This document shows positions 5,513 through 12,562 of a stretch of 13,377 bases of DNA, piece by piece. This DNA is from Candidatus Brocadiia bacterium. Its GTDB lineage: Bacteria > Planctomycetota > PUPC01 > DSUN01. The notes beneath the pieces are model-generated. The model was not told the origin of the DNA, did not search any database, and saw nothing but the letters and a program-made list of their open reading frames with translations. The stretch covers positions 1 to 13,377 of the forward strand of contig JADHXT010000059.1 of the NCBI GenBank assembly GCA_016782825.1, written 5' to 3'. How positions within the stretch are numbered: the stretch's first letter is position 1; each line of letters starts with the position of its first letter. Both the position numbers and the translations under genes were made by a program.

Positions 5513-8415
5513 AGCGGATCTGGGTCGAGTACTGGCCGGGCGTGGTGCCAACGGACCGCATCCGGACCGACAGCGGCGCCGTCGACGCTGCCGGCGCCAC
5601 AACGCTAACCGACTCGGACAAGGAGTGGGACGCAAGCGTGTGGGTGGGCGGAACCGTGTGGATCACCGGCGGGACCGGCTCGGGGCAGGTCCGTTCGGTC
5701 ACCGCGAACACGGCCACGGTGGTGACCGTCGCTCAGCCGTGGGACACGACCCCGGACGTCGACTCCGAGTATCAGATCGAGGGGCCCAATACCGGCCGGT
5801 ACCGGGACGATGGCTACATCCACGTGTACTGCCACCGGCCCCACGATGGCTGCGTGCCAGACGTGCGCTGGGGGCGTTTCTGGATCCTCGACTGCAATCT
5901 CGAAAGCACTCGTGGTGGCTCGCCCGGTAACTCGCCGGACGCCTGGTCACCCAACAACGGCGACGGGTCGGTCCGGGACCGCGCCCCGTACGACTACTCC
6001 GATGACGGCCATCCTCTCCCCGTGGCCTACAACGACGACGATGACGACGAGGACTCCCTGGAGACGCCCGACCGCGAGCAGTCGGGCTCGGTCACGGATG
6101 AAGACGACCTTGAGCCACTGCGCTTTCAGTTCACCGAAGGCATTGTCCAGCTCCGTGGCGACTCCACGGAGGCGGACAAAGGGAAGGTGAGGGTCCGCGT
6201 CAAGGGGCGGGCGCCCGAGGGAGCCGGCGAGGAGCTCGTTCGCCACCCGTTGCTGCGTATCTGGAAGACGGAGACCAAGGGCGAGCAGATCGTGCTCGAC
6301 ACCTGGATCCCGGTCGAGGGACAGGGTCTTGGCTGGTACCAGAAGGAATACGATCTGAGCACCGACTGGGAGACCTTCGCCTCCGACCTGCTCGATCCAG
6401 TGAACCGCGACAAGACGCTCTACGTCGAGGGCTATGAGCCGAGTAGCGACCCCCACGATGCCGTGATTGAGCTGGAGTACGAGCTGGCGGGTAAGACGGC
6501 GACCGACACCGTCCGCTACATCGTCATCATCGTCGACCTCGACGTCGATGCCGACCGCGATGGCGGGTTCCCCGAGCGTTACGAGGACGAGTGGCGCGAG
6601 GACAGCTTCAGCCGTGCGCGCGGCGCCGTGGTGCTGACCAACAGCAACAGCGACCGGACCGACAGCACCGACATGGACCACCAGAATGATGAGATCGATG
6701 GCCCGCCGGACTTCTCCGACACGTCGCATGTGGTCCTACGCCGCCCGGGCTTGCCATCGATTCCCTCGGGCCTTCGCGCGGTTCTCCGCATGCCGACCCC
6801 GCAGACGACTCACTTCAGGGTCTTCGACAACAGGGCGGAAGGTGAGGACGAGTTCCTCGGCCCAGCCGAGGGGACTGACGACGGCTCGGGTCGGAGATTC
6901 AGCGTCATGCCGAGCGAGTGGGTGGCCTCTCCTCAACACCAGTCCACCTGGACCTTCGGGATTGAGTCGATAGACTACCTGGGGCAGCAAGACACCGAAG
7001 GGGAAGCCCAAGTCGAACTGGTCTACCAGATCGCGAGACACGGCGGATGGGAGGACTGGTCCTCGGACCGCGCCCAACTCCAAGTCGCGCCGTGCGTGTT
7101 CACCTGGAACGGGCAGAGCGCCGTCGCCGTCTACGCAAACCACCATCTCGTCGATGGCGTCCGCTCAGCCCTAGCCGGGACCAGCATTCTCGTTGAGGAG
7201 GCGGGCGGCAGCAACATCTGGGTCCAGGACTACGCCGAGTTCGTCAACACTTCCAGACGCGGCTCACCGGACAGCGACTGGCTCCTGCGCACGATCGTGG
7301 ACCTGAAGAAGGTCGAGGAGTTCAAGGTCGTCTCTTGGCCTGAGGACCTGCGGAAGGCAGAGTCGCTCTTCGGCTACATCCAGGTGGACAACGGCGGCCA
7401 CGGTGGCGGCATCATGGCGACGCCCCCGTTATCCAACTACCCCGTCGGACGGCTCGTCCTCTCGACAGGCGGCCACACGCCTGCGTTCAGAGCCTTCGCT
7501 CAGGCACAGAAGGTCCAGGTCACCGACACGGGCGGGTACATCGAGGTCGACACCGGGTGGTTGGACACGCCGATGCATGCCGACGAGGTCATCTGTTTCG
7601 TGCCGAAAAGCGGCGGGTACGCCGTGATGGTCCCAAGCCCGAAGCGCGCAGTGAACATCATGCATGTGCAGTTTGTTGCAGGGAACGGGGACGCGAAGTG
7701 GACGAAGATGGGGGTCGCGGGCGAAGATCCTGAGGAGAACAAGACGATCCAGGACAAGCTCGTCAAGACAACGGGGGGAGTGGTTCAGGCGACGACGCTG
7801 GCGACTGCCGTAGGTGCGGGCGCGACCACGTTCACCCTCAGCTCCGCTCGGTTTGCCACCGGCGATGTCCTTCGCATCGACGACGAGTACGTAACCGTCA
7901 CGGCGGGAGGCGGCACAACTACGATCACTGTGCTGCGAGCACAGCTCGGATCGAGCGCGGCGGGCCACGCGGCGAACACGACGATCTACGCGGTGACGGA
8001 CTTCGTCATCCACAACATCTGGAAGCGCAACCAGTACGATGGGCCGCAGCGGATCATCGACGGCATCGTGCAGACCCTGAAGACCGATCTGGGCAATCTC
8101 ACCCTTGATGTGCGGCACCTGCCAGTGCTGTATGAGCCCGTGCGCGTCGACACGTGGACCCCATGCACGCCTAACCTCGTGTTGGCCGCGGTGGCGGGAG
8201 GCAAGGTGATCACGAGCCAGACCTATGGACCCTCCAAGGGTGGGACGAACTACTTCGAGCAGGACGTCGTGACAGAGTTCGCCGGGCTCGCCGTGACCCC
8301 CGTTTTCATCGATGCGTGGGATATGCACGCGGAGGCGGGGGGAGTGGACTGCGGAGTCAACGTGGTTCGAGACCCGCTCGATTACGTCGACTGGTGGGAA
8401 GCGTGGCCGGAGTAG
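5509..8415 (+). CDS. Protein-arginine deiminase (PAD) family protein with inserted beta modules
   Basis: PADs convert protein-bound arginine to citrulline, Ca-dependently in the animal enzymes. From the GTG at 5509 the protein has 968 residues, against about 665 for vertebrate PADs. Residues 22-92 form a beta module of a phage-tail/adhesin type. About 175-182 is a run of acidic residues. About 338-538 matches the PAD middle domain, with the Ca-binding-type loop DVDADRDGG at 345-353. About 545-968 is the catalytic domain. Catalytic residues are all present: Asp574 in WVQD, His690 and Asp692 in MHADEVICFVP, and Cys948 in GVDCGVNV, 20 residues from the end as in human PAD4. A foreign-looking beta module interrupts the catalytic domain at about 757-830. 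There is no signal peptide and no well-placed ribosome-binding site for this frame; the upstream overlapping CDS has the signal peptide. An upstream in-frame ATG at 5368 would only add a shadow of that CDS. The vertebrate PAD N-terminal domain was not recognised. Confidence 0.88.
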   Translation: MKRIWVEYWPGVVPTDRIRTDSGAVDAAGATTLTDSDKEWDASVWVGGTVWITGGTGSGQVRSVTANTATVVTVAQPWDTTPDVDSEYQIEGPNTGRYRDDGYIHVYCHRPHDGCVPDVRWGRFWILDCNLESTRGGSPGNSPDAWSPNNGDGSVRDRAPYDYSDDGHPLPVAYNDDDDDEDSLETPDREQSGSVTDEDDLEPLRFQFTEGIVQLRGDSTEADKGKVRVRVKGRAPEGAGEELVRHPLLRIWKTETKGEQIVLDTWIPVEGQGLGWYQKEYDLSTDWETFASDLLDPVNRDKTLYVEGYEPSSDPHDAVIELEYELAGKTATDTVRYIVIIVDLDVDADRDGGFPERYEDEWREDSFSRARGAVVLTNSNSDRTDSTDMDHQNDEIDGPPDFSDTSHVVLRRPGLPSIPSGLRAVLRMPTPQTTHFRVFDNRAEGEDEFLGPAEGTDDGSGRRFSVMPSEWVASPQHQSTWTFGIESIDYLGQQDTEGEAQVELVYQIARHGGWEDWSSDRAQLQVAPCVFTWNGQSAVAVYANHHLVDGVRSALAGTSILVEEAGGSNIWVQDYAEFVNTSRRGSPDSDWLLRTIVDLKKVEEFKVVSWPEDLRKAESLFGYIQVDNGGHGGGIMATPPLSNYPVGRLVLSTGGHTPAFRAFAQAQKVQVTDTGGYIEVDTGWLDTPMHADEVICFVPKSGGYAVMVPSPKRAVNIMHVQFVAGNGDAKWTKMGVAGEDPEENKTIQDKLVKTTGGVVQATTLATAVGAGATTFTLSSARFATGDVLRIDDEYVTVTAGGGTTTITVLRAQLGSSAAGHAANTTIYAVTDFVIHNIWKRNQYDGPQRIIDGIVQTLKTDLGNLTLDVRHLPVLYEPVRVDTWTPCTPNLVLAAVAGGKVITSQTYGPSKGGTNYFEQDVVTEFAGLAVTPVFIDAWDMHAEAGGVDCGVNVVRDPLDYVDWWEAWPE

Positions 8416-8458
8416 CCACGGGCCAGGCGACTGCGGGCCGTAGAAAGGAGACCGTGCC

Positions 8459-9268
8459 GTGGCCAGGACAGGCGTCTCCGTCTTGACCGTGGCCCTGTTT
8501 GCCGGTCAGGCCCTCGGCGCGACGACCGGCGGCGGTGTTCCTGCTGACGTACCGGCGCTGTTCTGGGCCGCCGTGGGCGCCCGGGGGGCCACGTATGCGG
8601 GGTTCCGCGACCGGCTGGTCGCAGGAGGCGAAGCGAGCCGCCCCTTCCTTGAGCAGATGGCACAGAACGGCGCCGAGTGGCAGGAGCGGGCGATGGCCCG
8701 CGTTCTGCTGGAACGGCTTGACAAGCCGACGCAAGTGGCTGGCCTCCTTGAGTGGACGCCGCAGGTCGAGGAGAGCCGACGGCCCAGCATCCGCGTCGCG
8801 CGCTATGGGGAGGCGCTGGCCGCGAGGTGTGCCGAGACGCCCATGGTGCTCGTCGAGCGGATCTGGAAGCACAACGGTCTGCTGGCGAAGCACCCGCCAC
8901 TGAATGCCAAAGCATACGCCGCCGAGGCGCTCGGCAACCTGCGCGTGGCTGGAGCCGTGGGCGCGCTGTGCCACCTCGTTCTGTCGGAAGAGGCGCCCGA
9001 CGGCGCATACTGCCCAGTGCGTGTGTGGGCTGCGGCAGATGCCCTCGGCAAGATCGGCGACCGGCGAGCCGTGCCGGCACTCCTCAGGCTGCACCTGCTG
9101 TATCGCAGCAGCGGGGCCGCGGGTGACGCACTCGACAAGTGCATCGACAGGAGCACGATCCGAACGGTCAGGGTGTTTGCCCGGCGGATCAACGACCAGC
9201 ACGTGAGGCGGCTCCTGGAGGCCATCGCGGACCGGAAGGCGAAGGAACTGGCAGCCGGCGAAGAGTAG
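8459..9268 (+). CDS. Exported HEAT-like helical-repeat protein, copy 1
   Basis: A GTG start at 8459 follows AAAGGAG at good spacing. The 269-residue product has a signal peptide (core VSVLTVALFAGQALGA, cleavage near residue 21) and then all-helical sequence. PBS-lyase/HEAT-type repeats are visible at AAEALGNLRVAGAVGAL (about 154-170) and AAADALGKIGDRRAVPALL (about 190-208). The N-terminal half is a conserved block shared with the next gene (FWAAVGARGATYAGFRD, RPFLEQMAQ, ETPMVLVERIWK). It begins 43 bases after the PAD stop, so it is probably cotranscribed. Such repeats bind proteins rather than catalyse; a scaffold, inhibitor or substrate-presenting role for the PAD is possible but is only inferred from position. 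Confidence 0.75.
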   Translation: MARTGVSVLTVALFAGQALGATTGGGVPADVPALFWAAVGARGATYAGFRDRLVAGGEASRPFLEQMAQNGAEWQERAMARVLLERLDKPTQVAGLLEWTPQVEESRRPSIRVARYGEALAARCAETPMVLVERIWKHNGLLAKHPPLNAKAYAAEALGNLRVAGAVGALCHLVLSEEAPDGAYCPVRVWAAADALGKIGDRRAVPALLRLHLLYRSSGAAGDALDKCIDRSTIRTVRVFARRINDQHVRRLLEAIADRKAKELAAGEE

Positions 9269-9301
9269 CCCCTGATGGGGGCGCAGCCAGGAGACCAGCT
9301 C

Positions 9302-10147
9302 ATGAGGCGCTCGGGCAGGGTGGTCCTCGTCTTCACGGCCGTCTGCCTCGTGCCGCTCGCCGCGCGAGGGCGCGCTGGGGAGCTCAACGACGCGGACCGC
9401 GAACGGGCGCGCCGGGAGCTCTGGGCGGCAATCGGGTCGCGTGGGGACACCTACATTCAGTTCCGGGACACACTCGTTGGGCGTGGGGACGCCATCCGGC
9501 CGTTCCTGGTGCAGGCAGCGAAGCGTGGGGAGAGCTGGCCGGAGCGGCTCATGGCAGCCATCGCGCTCGAGCGCTTGAACCAACCCAAACGACTTCACGC
9601 GGTCGTGGCGTGGTGGAGTCGCGCCGAGGTCCTCGGCGATCTCGACGCGGACCTCCAGCAGCTCGGGCGGTCCCTGGCAATGCAGTGCCAGGACACCCCC
9701 ATGGTGCTCATCGAGAAGGTCTGGAAAGGCAACGAACTGCGGAACGCCAAGGTTGCGGCGGCTCAGGATGGTGCGTGGGCCGCGGATGCGCTTGGGTGGC
9801 TGGGTGACGAGAGAGCTGTCGAGCCCCTCATCCTCGCTCTGGAGAGGCATTGCGAGCAGGCGCCTCAACTCCTCCATGTCATTACGGCGGCGGGGGCTCT
9901 GAGGCGACTCGCCCATCCAAAGGCGGTCCCGGCGCTCTGCCGGGCATCTGTGCTCTACGGCGGCGATCGCGCGGGACGGCATGCACTCGATGCCCTCCGA
10001 GCTTGCGCCGATGTGAAGACACGACACCTCATCCGGGGCTTCGCCCATCGGCTTGAAGACGGCCAAGCCAAAGCCGACCTCCTCAAAGTTGCCGACGCAG
10101 TCAGAACGAAACTCCCTCGCCGCGGAGCCGTCCGCAGACGACCATGA
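9302..10147 (+). CDS. Exported HEAT-like helical-repeat protein, copy 2
   Basis: This is a paralogue of the preceding gene, in tandem. Matching blocks are LWAAIGSRGDTYIQFRD (copy 1 FWAAVGARGATYAGFRD), RPFLVQAAKRGESWPERLMA, DTPMVLIEKVWK and a repeat ending in KAVPALCRASVLYG (copy 1 RAVPALLRLHLLYR). The 281 residues start with a signal peptide (about 1-25, core VVLVFTAVCLVPLAA). The ATG at 9302 is preferred over one 27 bases upstream because AGGAG (9289-9293) fits it. HEAT-type units sit at about 155-175 and 195-215. The C-terminus is Arg-rich (RTKLPRRGAVRRRP), a feature copy 1 lacks and one that could make it a deiminase target; that last point is speculation. It is the last gene of the cluster, followed by two hairpins and a new promoter. 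Confidence 0.75.
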   Translation: MRRSGRVVLVFTAVCLVPLAARGRAGELNDADRERARRELWAAIGSRGDTYIQFRDTLVGRGDAIRPFLVQAAKRGESWPERLMAAIALERLNQPKRLHAVVAWWSRAEVLGDLDADLQQLGRSLAMQCQDTPMVLIEKVWKGNELRNAKVAAAQDGAWAADALGWLGDERAVEPLILALERHCEQAPQLLHVITAAGALRRLAHPKAVPALCRASVLYGGDRAGRHALDALRACADVKTRHLIRGFAHRLEDGQAKADLLKVADAVRTKLPRRGAVRRRP

Positions 10148-10190
10148 CAGCGACGCTGTCCTCGCCCTGCTCCGCCATCGACGGCGGAGC
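10146..10190 (+). terminator. Two consecutive hairpins after the PAD cluster
   Basis: GACAGC (10146-10151) pairs with GCTGTC (10155-10160) over a 3-base loop. GCTCCGCC (10169-10176) pairs with GGCGGAGC (10183-10190) over a 6-base loop. They begin at the last gene's stop codon. No T-run follows, so intrinsic termination is uncertain; they may instead protect the 3' end. Confidence 0.35.
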
Positions 10191-10224
10191 TCAGTTCCAG
10201 TCCCGCCTACCACACTTCCCCACA

Positions 10225-10254
10225 TTGACAGATGCAGCCGGCCTGCGCTAGCAT
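10225..10254 (+). promoter_or_regulatory. Sigma-70-like promoter of the carbamoyltransferase unit
   Basis: TTGACA (10225-10230), 18-base spacer, TAGCAT (10249-10254). The predicted start near 10261 gives a leader of about 40 bases to the GTG at 10300. Confidence 0.7.
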
Positions 10255-10299
10255 GGCGCGAGCGACGATGTGCAGCCACGTCTCTGAGGAACCCAGCCC

Positions 10300-10527
10300 G
10301 TGGGCAAGCTCTGGCAGGGAATCCGGGCCATCGGCCACGGCATTGGCCTGGTGGCCAACTTCGTCGTCCTCGCCGTCTTCTACTTCCTGATCTTCGGGCC
10401 ATTTGCGCTCGTCATTCGGCTCTTCCGCCGCGACATGCTCGGCCTCGGGGGGGCGGAGCGCCAGAGCTTCTGGGTGCCCCGCGAGCCGGATGAGCCGTCG
10501 CTCGAACGGGCACGTCGCCAGTCGTAG
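10300..10527 (+). CDS. SxtJ-like membrane micro-protein beside the carbamoyltransferase
   Basis: The 75-residue protein has one membrane helix (about residues 17-42, VANFVVLAVFYFLIFGPFAL) and a short cytosolic tail with FWVPREPDEPSLERARRQS. The helix-plus-tail pattern (a GP in the helix, IRLFRRDMLG after it, W-x-P-R-E-P in the tail) resembles small proteins and SxtJ-type ends found next to NodU/CmcH carbamoyltransferases. The GTG at 10300 has GAGGA nine bases upstream. Nine bases separate its stop from the carbamoyltransferase start, so they are surely cotranscribed. A role in tethering or assisting the enzyme at the membrane is inferred from recurring adjacency; no function is established here. 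Confidence 0.7.
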   Translation: MGKLWQGIRAIGHGIGLVANFVVLAVFYFLIFGPFALVIRLFRRDMLGLGGAERQSFWVPREPDEPSLERARRQS

Positions 10528-10536
10528 AGTCATCAC

Positions 10537-12234
10537 ATGCACGTCCTCGGCATCTCGTGCTTCTACCACGATTCGGCCGCCGCGCTGCTGCGCGACGGCG
10601 AGGTTGTCTTTGCCGCCGCCGAGGAGCGCTACACCCGCAGGAAGCACTGCACCGACTTCCCCCTCCACGCCATCCAGGCCGCCCTCGGCCACGAAGGCAT
10701 CACCATCGCCGACGTCGAGGCCGTGGCTTTCTACGAGAAGCCCATCCTCAAGTTCGACCGCCTCATGCTGTCGAGCATCGCCACGTGGCCCCTGGGCTTC
10801 CCCATCTTCCGGCGCTTCGTGCCCCTGTGGTTCAAGCAAAAGCTCCAGACGCCCGCCATCTTCCGCCGGGAGCTCGGCTTCACGAAGCCCGTGTACTACG
10901 TCGAGCACCATCTGGCCCACGCGGCGAGCTCGTTCCTGGTCAGTCCCTACGACGAGGCGGCCATCATCACCGTCGACGGCACCGGCGAGTGGTCGACGAC
11001 GACGATCGGCGTCGGCCGCGGCACCAAGATCGCCCTCGACCACGAGATCCGCTTCCCCCACTCGCTCGGCCTGCTCTACAGCGCCATCACCCTGCACCTC
11101 GGCTTCCAGGTCAACAACTGCGAAGGCAAGATCATGGGCCTCGCCTCCTACGGCGACCCCGAGCCCTATCGCGCGGCCTTCGAGCAGCTCATCGCCGTCC
11201 GCGACGACGGCAGCTTCCATATGAACATGGACTACTTCGGCTACCTGCACCGGCCGGCCATGACGAGCAGTCGTCTCGACGGCCTCCTCGGCCCGCCCCG
11301 CAAGGGCGGCGAGGCGCTCGACCAGCGCCACATGGACATCGCGGCCGCGCTCCAGGCCACCCTCGAGGACGCGCTGATCAAGATGGGCCGCCACGTGCAC
11401 GAGACGACGGGCCAGAGCAAGCTCTGCCTGGCTGGCGGCGTCGCCCTCAACTGCGTGGCCAACGGCCGCGTGCTCCGGGAGACGCCCTTCGACGACCTCT
11501 ACATCCAGCCCGCCGCCGGCGACGACGGCACGGCCATCGGCTGCGCGGCCTATCTCTATCACACATTGATGGGGAATCCCCGCGTCGGCCCGCTCCGCGC
11601 GGCCTATCTCGGCGACGGCTTCACCGACGACGACGTGCACGCCTGCCTCGACGCCAGGGGCGTGGCCTACCGGCGGATGGAGCGCGACGAGCTGCTCCGC
11701 TGGACGGCCCGGCAGATCGCCGACAACCGCATCGTCGGCTGGTTCCAGGGCCGCATGGAGTTCGGGCCCCGCGCCCTCGGCAACCGCTCGATCCTCGCCA
11801 ATCCGTGCAGCCCCGACATGAAGGACATCCTGAACCACCGGGTGAAGCACCGCGAGCCCTTCCGCCCCTTCGCCCCGAGCGCGCTGGTCGACCGCGCGGC
11901 CGAGATCTTCGACCTCGGCGTGCCGAGCCCCTTCATGCTCCTCGTCGCCGACGTGCATCCCGACAAGCGCGACGCCGTGCCCGCCATCACACACGTCGAC
12001 GGCACCGCGCGCCTCCAGACCGTCGCCCGCGACGACAATCCGCTCTACTACGGCCTCATCGCCGAGCTCGCCAAGCTCACCGGCGTGCCGGTCGTGCTCA
12101 ACACCTCGTTCAACGTGCGAGGCGAGCCGATCATCCGCACGCCCGACGATGCCTACGCCTGCTTCGAGGGCACCGGCATCGACACGCTCGTGATGCACGA
12201 TTGCGTCGTCGAGAAGCCGACAGAGGGAGCATGA
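10537..12234 (+). CDS. Carbamoyltransferase, NodU/CmcH/TobZ family
   Basis: Members transfer a carbamoyl group from carbamoyl phosphate, through a carbamoyl-adenylate, to a hydroxyl of a sugar or other small molecule. The 565 residues show the N-terminal actin-like domain, with FYHDSAA at 9-15 (metal/phosphate His11, Asp12), HHLAHAASSF at 124-133 and DGTGEW at 147-152. They also show CLAGGVALNCVANGRV from 297, and the YrdC-like C-terminal adenylation region with FQGRMEFGPRALGNRS at 403-418, VKHREPFRPFAPS and FNVRGEPI from 525. Length and motif order are normal. The start ATG at 10537 has no strong ribosome-binding site, consistent with coupling to the gene 9 bases upstream. The acceptor is unknown; no sugar or antibiotic biosynthesis genes lie in the window. 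The DUF5989 micro-protein follows 77 bases later. Confidence 0.94.
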   Translation: MHVLGISCFYHDSAAALLRDGEVVFAAAEERYTRRKHCTDFPLHAIQAALGHEGITIADVEAVAFYEKPILKFDRLMLSSIATWPLGFPIFRRFVPLWFKQKLQTPAIFRRELGFTKPVYYVEHHLAHAASSFLVSPYDEAAIITVDGTGEWSTTTIGVGRGTKIALDHEIRFPHSLGLLYSAITLHLGFQVNNCEGKIMGLASYGDPEPYRAAFEQLIAVRDDGSFHMNMDYFGYLHRPAMTSSRLDGLLGPPRKGGEALDQRHMDIAAALQATLEDALIKMGRHVHETTGQSKLCLAGGVALNCVANGRVLRETPFDDLYIQPAAGDDGTAIGCAAYLYHTLMGNPRVGPLRAAYLGDGFTDDDVHACLDARGVAYRRMERDELLRWTARQIADNRIVGWFQGRMEFGPRALGNRSILANPCSPDMKDILNHRVKHREPFRPFAPSALVDRAAEIFDLGVPSPFMLLVADVHPDKRDAVPAITHVDGTARLQTVARDDNPLYYGLIAELAKLTGVPVVLNTSFNVRGEPIIRTPDDAYACFEGTGIDTLVMHDCVVEKPTEGA

Positions 12235-12258
12235 CGGCCTGCGGGGCCGAGGGCGGCG

Positions 12259-12267
12259 TGGTATAAT
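12259..12267 (+). promoter_or_regulatory. Extended -10 promoter before the DUF5989 gene
   Basis: TG at 12259-12260 followed by one base and a perfect TATAAT (12262-12267). No good -35 box lies 17-18 bases upstream, as expected for an extended -10 promoter. It would give the downstream small genes, and possibly mutL, transcription independent of the carbamoyltransferase. Confidence 0.6.
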
Positions 12268-12311
12268 GCCTGTGTGGACGAGGAGCGCTCAGGAACCCGG
12301 ATGGGCTGCTT

Positions 12312-12524
12312 GTGAACGTGGTTTTCGGTTTCTTCCATCGCACGTGGCGCTACTTCGCCGACCACACGCGCGGCTTCTGGGAGCTGGCGCGCGAGCTGGG
12401 CTACTACCTGGCCGACAACCAGCGCTGGTGGCTCACCCCCATCGTCGTCGTCATGCTCCTGCTCTCGCTCATCCTCGTCCTCGCCGCCAGTCCCCTCGGA
12501 CCCGCGTTCTACGCCATCTTCTGA
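12312..12524 (+). CDS. DUF5989-type membrane micro-protein
   Basis: The product has 70 residues from the GTG at 12312. It shows the pattern of DUF5989 proteins that accompany carbamoyltransferases: an aromatic amphipathic N-terminal part (TWRYFADHTRGFWELARELG), then WWLTPIVVVMLLLSLILVL as a single membrane helix, ending in PLGPAFYAIF. The family is usually near 50 residues, so the true start may be a little later; the ribosome-binding site before 12312 is weak and a second GTG lies at 12318. It follows the carbamoyltransferase by 77 bases with a TATAAT element between. Its function is unknown; a membrane partner of the carbamoyltransferase is the usual guess from repeated adjacency. Confidence 0.75.
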   Translation: MNVVFGFFHRTWRYFADHTRGFWELARELGYYLADNQRWWLTPIVVVMLLLSLILVLAASPLGPAFYAIF

Positions 12525-12562
12525 CTCAGATACGCGCCTCATGAGGCCAGAGAGCAAGGACG

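Noticed and set aside
5509..8415. Phage tail or structural protein, from the two beta modules
   Set aside because: The middle and C-terminal PAD domains with all catalytic residues, and the absence of any phage gene nearby, make an enzyme with borrowed modules the better reading.
8357..10402. Long open frame of 681 codons on the minus strand opposite the two repeat proteins
   Set aside because: Its product is rich in Arg, Pro and His without domain pattern. The plus-strand frames have signal peptides, ribosome-binding sites and mutual homology.
10207..12198. Long minus-strand open frame of 663 codons opposite the carbamoyltransferase
   Set aside because: It is a GC-bias shadow: low-complexity Val/Glu/Ala/Gly product, while the plus strand encodes a complete enzyme with all motifs.
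10557..12266. Second plus-strand open frame inside the carbamoyltransferase gene
   Set aside because: Arg/Pro-rich out-of-frame translation of strongly GC-ending codons; no recognisable domain.
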